Shown in pieces: positions 1 through 5,645 of a stretch of DNA of 5,645 nt; within the stretch, counting starts at the first letter, position 1; every line of letters starts with the position of its first letter. The translations under genes were made by a program, and so were the position numbers. The stretch comes from Bifidobacteriaceae bacterium (GTDB lineage: Bacteria; Actinomycetota; Actinomycetes; Actinomycetales; WQXJ01). The notes under the pieces are model-generated. The model was not told the origin of the DNA. It did not search any database and saw nothing but the letters and a program-made list of their open reading frames with translations. The stretch is taken from positions 1 to 5,645 of the forward strand of contig JAITKC010000221.1 in NCBI GenBank assembly GCA_031278665.1. Direction: 5' to 3'.

Positions 1-877
1 CGCGGGCGGTCAGGTCTTGATCGGCCATCGTCAACAGATTGGTTCCCCGGCGCGCCGCCCGTTGCAGGGCGTCGCGGACGTCCAGCAGGTATTCCCGCGC
101 GCCCTCGAAGTCGAGTTCCGGCCGGGGCCTTTCCGCCAGCCAGGACGCCACCACCGCGTCTAGGGTTACCACATCCCTCAGGCCGCCGCGGGCTTCTTTC
201 AGATCCGGCTCCAGCCGGTAGGCCAGATGACCGAACGACTCCTCGCGCTCCGCCACCGACGCGACCAGTTCCGGCAGCCGCTTGCGCGCCCCCGCCCGCC
301 AGTCGGTCAGCACCGCCGATGCCGCGCGGCCGGCCAGTTCCCGGTCCCCGGCCAGCGCCGTCAGCGACAGCAGCCCGGTGGCGGCGGGCAGGTCAGCCGA
401 GGCGATCCGCCGGCATTCCGCCAGCGACCGGAACGACTGGTCGAGGTCGAACCCGGCGTCCCAGATCGGGTACCAGAGCGCCCGGGCGAGGCGTTCGCGC
501 CGTTCCTCGTTCCAGCCGTGGCCCTCGTAGACCACCACCAGGTCCAAGTCCGACAGCGGCCCGATGTCGCCGCGTCCCAACGAGCCGACGCCGCCCAGCG
601 CGATCCGCCCGGCCGGCCCCCCGCCGGCCGGCCCGCCGCCAGTCCCGCCGCCAGCCCCCAGGCGGTCGCTGGCCGCCGCCCGCGTCCACAACCGCGCCAG
701 CGCCGCCCGCAGCAACGCGGTCCTGGTTTGCCGTCCGCGCCGTCCAGGCGTCCACCAGGCCTGGGCCAACGGGCCTTGCGATTTCCGGGCCAAGCCAAGG
801 TCCCGGAAAGTCGGCCGCAACCCCGCGTTGGCCGGACCGCTTTCCGGGACCTCGATATCTGATTTGTCCAGACTCAA
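1..877 (-). CDS. glnD: GlnD, PII nucleotidyltransferase (partial, C-terminus beyond window)
   Basis: The enzyme attaches and removes a nucleotide on PII according to glutamine level. In studied actinobacteria the group is AMP rather than UMP. About 292 codons are visible. The nucleotidyltransferase core is at residues 93-117: GSLGRGD at 98-104, then PLSDLD at 107-112, whose Asp110 and Asp112 are the expected metal ligands. A second family motif, LKEARGGLRDV, lies at 226-236 and is followed by a helical YLLDVRDAL segment. The HD (removal) and ACT (glutamine-sensing) domains would lie left of position 1. The frame is open from the glnK stop (887-889) to the edge and has no ATG or GTG near its head. 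The first usable start is TTG at 877, leaving 9 bases after glnK and suggesting translational coupling; no good ribosome site is visible. TTG at 820 or 793 are alternatives. A Gly/Pro-rich stretch (residues 74-90) just before the catalytic motif is unusual. The family call is secure; the start is not. Confidence 0.88.
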   Translation of the reverse strand, partial: MSLDKSDIEVPESGPANAGLRPTFRDLGLARKSQGPLAQAWWTPGRRGRQTRTALLRAALARLWTRAAASDRLGAGGGTGGGPAGGGPAGRIALGGVGSLGRGDIGPLSDLDLVVVYEGHGWNEERRERLARALWYPIWDAGFDLDQSFRSLAECRRIASADLPAATGLLSLTALAGDRELAGRAASAVLTDWRAGARKRLPELVASVAEREESFGHLAYRLEPDLKEARGGLRDVVTLDAVVASWLAERPRPELDFEGAREYLLDVRDALQRAARRGTNLLTMADQDLTAR

Positions 878-886
878 GATTGGCGC

Positions 887-1249
<363 letters not shown>

Positions 1250-2581
1250 TCAGCTATTCAACCGACCGGAGGTGATGGTCTCATAGGCGGTCTCGCCGTG
1301 TTCGGCCAAGTCGATGCCGGAGACCTCCTCGGCTTCGCCAACCCGCCAGCCGATGGTGCCCTTGATCGCCAGGCCGATGACGGCCGTGATAACGCCAGAG
1401 TAGACCACCGCGAACAGCGCCGCCGTGACTTGGGCGCCGAGTTGCGCCAAGCCGCCGCCGTAGAACAGCCCGGCTTTGGCGCCCGACCAGAGGTTGTTTT
1501 GGGTCGCGAACAATCCGATCAGCACAGTCCCGACCAGCCCGCCGACCAAGTGGACGCCGACCACGTCGAGCGAGTCGTCGTAGCCCAGTTTGTACTTCAA
1601 GCCCACGGCCAGCGCGCAGAGCACGCCGGCCACCGCGCCGATGGCGATGGCGCCGAGCGGCGAGACGAATCCGGCCCCGGGGGTGATCGCCACCAGTCCG
1701 CCGACCACGCCGGAGGCGACGCCGACCGAAGTCGGCTTGCCGTCCTTGATTTTCTCCGTCGCCGCCCAGCCGAGCGCCGCCGCGGCCGTGGCCGCAAAGG
1801 TGTTCACCCAGGCCAGGCCTGCCTGGTCGTTGGCCGCGCCGGCGCTGCCGGCGTTGAACCCGAACCAGCCGATCCACAGCAGCGCCGCGCCCAACATCAC
1901 AAAGGGCACATTGTGCGGGCGCATCGCGACCTTGCCGAAGCCTTGGCGTTTGCCGATCACCAGGGCCAGGGCCAGTCCGGCGACGCCGGCGTTGATGTGG
2001 ACCACCGTGCCGCCGGCGAAGTCCAGCGGCGTCGCGAAAACCGCCGCCACCCAGCCGTCGGCGCCGAGCATGCCGCCGCCCCAGACCATGTGGCAGAGCG
2101 GGACGTAGACCAGGGTGGCGAAGACGCCGACGAAGATCAGCCAGGGCCCGAAGCGCACGCGGTCGGCCAGCGAGCCGGAGATCAGTGCCACCGTGATGAC
2201 CGCGAAAGTGGCCTGGAAGCCGACCCAGACCCAGGCCGGCACCCCGCTGCCGGCCAAAATGTTGCTTGGGTGGTCGATACCCAGTTTGGTCAGCCCGAAC
2301 AACTCGAATGGGTTGCCGAACAGCCCGCCGGCGACATTCGACCCGAATGACTCCGAATAGCCCCACAGCACCCAGAGCACCCCGATCACCCCGGCGGTGC
2401 CGAAGCTCAGCATCATCATGTTCAGAACTGACTTGGTCCGCACCAGGCCGCCGTAGAAGAAGGCCAGCGCCGGCACCGTCATCATCAGCACCAACGTGGC
2501 CGAGGCCAGAATCCAAGCAGTGTTGCCGGTGTCGAGCGGGAAGTCTTCCACGCCGACCGCCAACAGCAGGTCACCACTCAC
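1250..2581 (-). CDS. amtB: Ammonium transporter AmtB (Amt/Mep/Rh family)
   Basis: This trimeric inner-membrane channel deprotonates ammonium and passes ammonia through a hydrophobic pore. At 443 residues with about 11 hydrophobic helices it fits the family. By position relative to E. coli AmtB, Phe126 and Phe242 match the Phe gates (F107, F215), Trp167 and Ser246 the outer recruitment site (W148, S219), Asp187 the structural D160, and His195 and His344 the pore twin-His pair (H168, H318). Motifs include HMVWGGG (164-170), DFAGGTVVHINAG (187-199) and WFGFNAGSAGAA (239-250). The tail after the last helix contains GIDLAEHGETAY (422-433), the conserved C-terminal region that contacts GlnK. There is no classical signal peptide. 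The segment between Trp167 and Asp187 is eight residues longer than in E. coli. The GTG start is fixed by AAAAGGAGGT (2588-2597) six bases upstream. It leads the amtB-glnK-glnD operon. Confidence 0.97.
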   Translation of the reverse strand: MSGDLLLAVGVEDFPLDTGNTAWILASATLVLMMTVPALAFFYGGLVRTKSVLNMMMLSFGTAGVIGVLWVLWGYSESFGSNVAGGLFGNPFELFGLTKLGIDHPSNILAGSGVPAWVWVGFQATFAVITVALISGSLADRVRFGPWLIFVGVFATLVYVPLCHMVWGGGMLGADGWVAAVFATPLDFAGGTVVHINAGVAGLALALVIGKRQGFGKVAMRPHNVPFVMLGAALLWIGWFGFNAGSAGAANDQAGLAWVNTFAATAAAALGWAATEKIKDGKPTSVGVASGVVGGLVAITPGAGFVSPLGAIAIGAVAGVLCALAVGLKYKLGYDDSLDVVGVHLVGGLVGTVLIGLFATQNNLWSGAKAGLFYGGGLAQLGAQVTAALFAVVYSGVITAVIGLAIKGTIGWRVGEAEEVSGIDLAEHGETAYETITSGRLNS

Positions 2582-2587
2582 AGTGGC

Positions 2588-2597
2588 ACCTCCTTTT
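2588..2597 (-). promoter_or_regulatory. Strong Shine-Dalgarno of amtB
   Basis: On the minus strand this reads AAAAGGAGGT, a nearly full anti-16S match, six bases before the GTG at 2581. It decides the amtB start and predicts high translation once the operon is transcribed. Confidence 0.9.
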
Positions 2598-2640
2598 GTC
2601 CATAGGGGTTCGCTTTACCCGAAGAGCTTGCGCCGGGCGG

Positions 2641-2668
2641 ATTACCGATTGCCGTTCGTAACTGTTAC
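2641..2668 (-). promoter_or_regulatory. Candidate amtB operon promoter (weak match)
   Basis: On the minus strand, GTAACA (2663-2668, 4 of 6 to TTGACA) and GGTAAT (2641-2646, 4 of 6 to TATAAT) are separated by 16 bases. This would start transcription near 2634, leaving a leader of about 50 bases before amtB. An alternative pair is TTTACT, 16 bases, TATGCG about 30 bases further upstream. Both are low-information matches read by eye. The region is notably richer in A/T than the rest of the window, as promoters usually are. Confidence 0.3.
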
Positions 2669-2672
2669 GGAC
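2654..2672. promoter_or_regulatory. Candidate operator: 19-base imperfect palindrome upstream of amtB
   Basis: The + strand reads GTTCGTAACTGTTACGGAC. The core CGTAAC-T-GTTACG (2657-2669) is a perfect inverted repeat, and the outer GT/AC bases also pair, with one mismatch per arm. It lies 73-91 bases upstream of the amtB start and overlaps the candidate -35. On the minus strand it contains GTAAC, six bases, GAACG, which resembles the GTnAC-n6-GAAAC half-site pair described for the actinobacterial nitrogen regulator GlnR. The regulator identity is inference; an AmtR-type TetR repressor is another possibility, although the site does not look like the corynebacterial AmtR box. Confidence 0.45.
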
Positions 2673-2689
2673 GCATAACGGCCCCGCCA

Positions 2690-2711
2690 GGCAAGTAAAC
2701 GTTGTGTTGCC
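2690..2711. promoter_or_regulatory. Second imperfect palindrome, upstream of amtB
   Basis: The + strand has GGCAA (2690-2694) and TTGCC (2707-2711) as symmetric arms around a central AACGTT (on + at 2698-2703); three positions on each side between arm and centre do not pair. The centre lies about 38 bases upstream of the centre of the 2654-2672 palindrome. It may be a second protein-binding site for the operon or chance symmetry. It has no U-tract on either strand, so it is not a good terminator. Confidence 0.3.
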
Positions 2712-2779
2712 AGCACTTTGGCGGCGCGTCGAACTGCGTGATAGGCCTGGCGCCGGCAACCTGGGCGGCGGCGCGGTAA

Positions 2780-2812
2780 CCGCCCGGCCGGCGGCGGGCC
2801 GAAGCCGGGCGG
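2780..2812 (-). terminator. GC-rich hairpin after the surface-protein gene, possible terminator
   Basis: The arms CCGCCCGGC (2780-2788) and GCCGGGCGG (2804-2812) are perfect nine-base complements around a 15-base loop, beginning 22 bases after the TAG at 2834-2836. There is no T-run after it on the minus strand, so it is not a canonical intrinsic terminator. U-less GC hairpins are common after genes in high-GC actinobacteria and may slow polymerase or protect the 3' end. It separates the surface gene from the amtB operon. Confidence 0.45.
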
Positions 2813-2833
2813 CTGCTGGCGCCTCGCCGAAGG

Positions 2834-2944
2834 CTAGCCCTTCAGGACCCGGCGGCGGGCGGCGGCCAGCCCCGCCCCGATGGCCAGCGCCGCCACGATC
2901 AGCCAGGTCAGGGCGGGGGCCGCGGCGCCACCGGTGGGCGGCAA
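2834..2944 (-). other. C-terminal cell-wall sorting signal (LPPTG, helix, basic tail)
   Basis: The motif LPPTG is encoded at 2930-2944, followed by a Gly/Ala linker, a hydrophobic segment of about 20 residues at 2861-2920 (core TWLIVAALAIGAGLAAA) and a terminal RRRVLKG. This is the standard three-part signal cut by sortase between Thr and Gly and joined to peptidoglycan. No sortase gene is present in the window. Confidence 0.9.
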
Positions 2945-5645
2945 TGGCGCGGTCGGCGTCGGCGATGGGCTGGGCGGCGCAGACGCCCCCGCCGTCGCCG
3001 ACGGATCAGGCGTGCCAGACGGGGCCGGCGTGTCAAAGGCGTCGGGCGTGTCGGGCGCGTCAGACGGATCGGGCGTCCCAGACGGATCAGGCGTCCCCGA
3101 CGCGCCGCTCGGCGCCACCACCCAGAACTTGGCCGACACAACCGCCGACAGCGGGCCGGACAACTCGACGGTGTGCTCACCGGCCGCAGTCGCGGCCGGC
3201 ACGGTCCAGGTCAGCTCGACTCGGCCGTCGGAGTCCGCCGTCGCCTCGCCCAGATTGATCGGGTCGGACCGCATCAGCGCGGTCAGCTTTTCGCCTGGTT
3301 GGAAGTTGACCCCGACCGCCGACTGGCTCTTGCCCGGCTCGGTCTGGTCCAGGCCGACTGATACCTGCGGCAACCCGATGCGCCAGGCGGTCGACACGGA
3401 ATTGCCGGCTTGGTCGAATTCGGTCACGGTGACCACGTCGCCGGGGGCCCCGGCCGGCGTCAGGGCGCAAGACCAGTCGCCGCTCGAGTCGACCACGGCC
3501 GAGCACAGCTGCGGGCCGTCGGCCGCGACTGTCACTAGGTTGCCGGGATCGGAGCCGCGCCCGCCCAGGTGGGCGCCATCGGACGGGAACAGAATCGGTG
3601 TCGCCGGCGCCACCGCGTCGACGGTCGCCGTGGTCGGATCGGACCGGTTGCCGGCATCGTCCTCGATCTGAACGCCGACCTGCGATCCGTGGGGCAGGTC
3701 TGGCAGCGGACACTCGAAGGTTCCGTCGGCCGCGACCGGGCACTGCGCCGGTTCGGCTTCGGGCGCCACCACCACGGCCTGGAGGAGACCAGCCGACGCG
3801 TCGGCCAGATCATCGGCATGGACCTGGCCGGCCACCCGCAGGCCGTTGGCGGCCAATAGCGACGGCGGCTTCGGCGCGGCCTGGTCGACAAAACTGGCGA
3901 TAGCCGGCGACCCCTCCGCGATGGCGACGCCATCGACCCTGGCGAAGACCGAATACTGGCCGGGCCGAGTGGCCGTCAGGGCGATCTCGGCGGCGGCGTC
4001 GGACCCGGTTTGGCGCAACACAATGCTCGGGCCGGCGGTCGAGCCGACGCTGACGCCGGCCGGAAGGTCGAACTCGACTTCGACGCCGACGATCGGATTG
4101 CCGTGGGCGTCCGCCGCCAGCGCCCGCACCAATTGGACCGCCAGGCCGTCGGCCGCCGCCGGCTCGGCCGGCCAGACCAGCCGGCTCAAACCCGGCCCCG
4201 AAACCGGCGGCCCGGCCACGAACTCGACCGTCCAGGTCAACCGGGCGCCGCCGGGCTCGGTGGCCAGCGGTTGGCCGCCCAATGTCGCTGTGACCTCGTA
4301 AAGTCCGGCCCGCGTGGTCGCCAGCGCCACGATCGCGGCGCCGTCCGGACCGCTGACGAACGGCGTGGCCACGCCGCCGCCTGCGGCCGGCGTCAAAGTC
4401 ACCAGGCCGCCGATGCCGCCGAGCGGGTCGCCGTCGGCGTCGCGCGCCGCGACCGTCACCAGATACGAGTCGCCGCCGTCCGCGATCGCTTTGTCGGGCG
4501 AGGCGTTGTCACTCGCACGGGCGACCGCGAACTGGCTGCGGGCGGGGTCGGGCCAGTCGGCGGTGAACTTGACCACCGGGTGGGGCGGCCCGCTGGAGGC
4601 CCCCGCCACCGTCGCGACCACCGGGAACTCGCCGGCGACCAGCGAGACCGCTTGGACCTCGACAACGCCGTCGGGACCGGAAGCGCCGCTGGTGGTCGGT
4701 TGGCCAACGCCGGCGAAGACGGGGCCGTCGGAGCCGTCGTAAACCAGCGCGAATTCGACGGTCGCGCCGGCGACGGGATTGCCGTAGCGGTCCTGCGCGA
4801 TGACGCCGACCGGGGCGACGGCCGACCCGTCGGCGGCGGCGGCGCCCGCGCCAGTGGTCAGCGACGCCAGCGTCGCGGCCGGGTCGATTGGGCCAGGCGA
4901 GAACTCGGCCAGGCCGGGCTGGCCCACCGCCAACCCGCCAACCTCGGCCTTGACCTGGTATTCGCCCGCCAACTGAACTGTGAACGAGTCCCACACCGCC
5001 GCGCCCGCCGAACTGGTCAAGACCGGCCCGGGCGTCCAGTCAGCTTCACCGACCAGCCGATATGAGAACTCCACATCGACCGCTTCGAGGTAGGCGTTGC
5101 CGCCGGCGTCGACCAGGTTGGCGCGCACCACATGGGCGCCAGAGCCGACCGGCGGCGCGCCGGCGTCGACCGTCAGCGCTGAAGCGGCCGGGTCCAAGAC
5201 GCTGTTTGTGAAGCGGACTAGGGCCGGCGCGCCCTGGCTGATCTCGGTCACCCCAACCCGTGCCGTGACCTCGAACGCGCCCGGTCGGCCAGCGGCCACG
5301 ACCAGCGCCGCCTGACCCGCTTGGTCGGACCGGACGATGGCTTGACCGTCGACGATCGGGACGCCGATGACGTCCAGGCCGGCCGGCGCCGAGAAGACCA
5401 CATCGGCGCCGTCCACCAAGTTGCCGAAGGCGTCGGTCAAAAAGGCCGTCACCGTGCTCGTCTGCGATCCGCCGGCGACAGCCGGCGAGCCGGACACGAC
5501 CAACCGGGACAAGCCGGGACCGGACGCGATTGGTCCGGCGGTGTAGGCGAGTTCGGCCGGACCGGGCGGGACCGGCTGACCAGCCACCACCACACCAACC
5601 GAATACCGCCCCGCCACCACCGACGTCAACCCAACCGACACCGTC
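2834..5645 (-). CDS. LPXTG-anchored multi-Ig-domain surface protein (partial, N-terminus beyond window)
   Basis: This is probably a cell-wall-anchored adhesin or stalk protein. The frame is open to the right edge; the GTG at 5641 is inside a beta-sandwich module and is not a credible start, so the signal peptide and N-terminus are missing. Residues are counted from that GTG (935 to the TAG). The tail of one module is at 1-36, then five ~100-115-residue Big_1/invasin-like modules at 37-147, 148-248, 249-362, 363-476 and 477-588. Each has a D-x-x-G-N/D turn, for example DAFGN 70-74, DRYGN 284-288, DAHGN 511-515. Two Cys-containing Ig modules follow (589-677, 678-756), then another beta domain (757-845), a Pro/Asp/Ser/Thr stalk (844-899), LPPTG (900-904), a hydrophobic helix (908-927) and RRR. 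No enzymatic motif or ligand-binding site is evident. The role in attachment is inferred from architecture; the ligand is unknown. Confidence 0.9.
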   Translation of the reverse strand, partial: TVSVGLTSVVAGRYSVGVVVAGQPVPPGPAELAYTAGPIASGPGLSRLVVSGSPAVAGGSQTSTVTAFLTDAFGNLVDGADVVFSAPAGLDVIGVPIVDGQAIVRSDQAGQAALVVAAGRPGAFEVTARVGVTEISQGAPALVRFTNSVLDPAASALTVDAGAPPVGSGAHVVRANLVDAGGNAYLEAVDVEFSYRLVGEADWTPGPVLTSSAGAAVWDSFTVQLAGEYQVKAEVGGLAVGQPGLAEFSPGPIDPAATLASLTTGAGAAAADGSAVAPVGVIAQDRYGNPVAGATVEFALVYDGSDGPVFAGVGQPTTSGASGPDGVVEVQAVSLVAGEFPVVATVAGASSGPPHPVVKFTADWPDPARSQFAVARASDNASPDKAIADGGDSYLVTVAARDADGDPLGGIGGLVTLTPAAGGGVATPFVSGPDGAAIVALATTRAGLYEVTATLGGQPLATEPGGARLTWTVEFVAGPPVSGPGLSRLVWPAEPAAADGLAVQLVRALAADAHGNPIVGVEVEFDLPAGVSVGSTAGPSIVLRQTGSDAAAEIALTATRPGQYSVFARVDGVAIAEGSPAIASFVDQAAPKPPSLLAANGLRVAGQVHADDLADASAGLLQAVVVAPEAEPAQCPVAADGTFECPLPDLPHGSQVGVQIEDDAGNRSDPTTATVDAVAPATPILFPSDGAHLGGRGSDPGNLVTVAADGPQLCSAVVDSSGDWSCALTPAGAPGDVVTVTEFDQAGNSVSTAWRIGLPQVSVGLDQTEPGKSQSAVGVNFQPGEKLTALMRSDPINLGEATADSDGRVELTWTVPAATAAGEHTVELSGPLSAVVSAKFWVVAPSGASGTPDPSGTPDPSDAPDTPDAFDTPAPSGTPDPSATAGASAPPSPSPTPTAPLPPTGGAAAPALTWLIVAALAIGAGLAAARRRVLKG
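2945..3112 (-). repeat. Low-complexity Pro/Asp/Ser/Thr wall-spanning linker with hexapeptide repeats
   Basis: This encodes a 56-residue stalk between the last folded module and LPPTG. Its first part is a degenerate six-codon (18-base) tandem of the type GTPDPS; the clearest copies on + are 3063-3080 and 3081-3098, differing at two bases, with related units at 3000-3053. The second part is Pro/Ser/Thr/Ala-rich (SPSPTPTAP). Such linkers carry folded domains across peptidoglycan and often vary in length between strains. Confidence 0.8.
3878..4213 (-). repeat. Adhesin Ig module, SGPGLSRLV class, copy 2
   Basis: Residues 477-588. The module opens with SGPGLSRLVWPAEPA and ends TRPGQYSVFARVDG...EGSPAIASF. 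It matches module 37-147 (5201-5533) in order and spacing: SGPGLSRLV at the head, a D-x-x-GN turn, a Pro-Ala-Gly turn, and a GRPG...VTARV...QGAPALVRF tail. The two are diverged paralogues within one gene; their similarity is clear in protein and weaker in DNA. Confidence 0.65.
5201..5533 (-). repeat. Adhesin Ig module, SGPGLSRLV class, copy 1
   Basis: Residues 37-147. It opens IASGPGLSRLVVSGSPA and ends GRPGAFEVTARVG...QGAPALVRF. It is paralogous to 3878-4213. Between the two copies sit three modules of a second class that begin with a D-P-A-x-S/T-type signature (DPAAS at 150, DPAAT at 253, DPARS at 365), so the array looks like two module families joined rather than one simple tandem. Confidence 0.65.

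Noticed and set aside
2606..2620. Small inverted repeat GGGT/ACCC in the amtB leader
   Set aside because: A four-base stem with a seven-base loop is expected by chance here; no riboswitch-like structure is visible around it.
2571..2759. 62-codon minus-strand frame across the amtB promoter region with a TTG start
   Set aside because: It overlaps the amtB start out of frame, has no ribosome site and no recognisable features; only its last ten codons are noted as a possible leader.
4010..5065. 351-codon open frame on the plus strand
   Set aside because: It is antisense to the adhesin and low-complexity (Arg/Gly/Ala/Asp), with no family motif or ribosome site.
5639..5641. GTG as the start of the surface protein
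   Set aside because: The frame is open to the window edge, the GTG lies within a beta-sandwich module, and no signal peptide or ribosome site follows or precedes it.

Overview
The window is very GC-rich, with codons ending mostly in G or C. All four supported genes lie on the minus strand. A PII protein with the T-loop tyrosine, an amtB-glnK-glnD gene order and an LPXTG-type wall anchor together point to a high-GC Gram-positive bacterium (Actinomycetota). The sequence does not let me name a genus.

Reading along the minus strand from high to low coordinates, the right half (5645 to 2834) is the C-terminal ~936 residues of a large secreted, wall-anchored protein. It shows at least eight immunoglobulin-like beta-sandwich modules, a Pro/Asp/Ser/Thr stalk, an LPPTG sorting motif, a membrane helix and a basic tail. 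Its N-terminus lies beyond the window. A 252-base gap (2582-2833) follows. It holds a GC-rich hairpin just after the surface gene and, nearer amtB, two imperfect palindromes and a weak promoter-like pair.

The left half is a nitrogen-sensing operon: amtB (ammonium channel, GTG start with a very strong Shine-Dalgarno), glnK (PII signal protein, 24 bases later) and glnD (PII nucleotidyltransferase, probable TTG start 9 bases after glnK). The glnD gene runs off the left edge before its HD and ACT domains. By family knowledge, GlnD modifies GlnK at Tyr51 according to nitrogen status, and unmodified GlnK can bind and block AmtB. The window therefore holds the uptake channel, its plug and the enzyme that sets the plug.

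The surface protein and the nitrogen operon share a strand but look like separate transcription units. I see no sign of an undescribed multi-gene system. The points most worth a second look are the palindromes upstream of amtB, the modular history of the adhesin, and an abrupt G/T-rich composition change with a quadruplex-like motif at the right edge.
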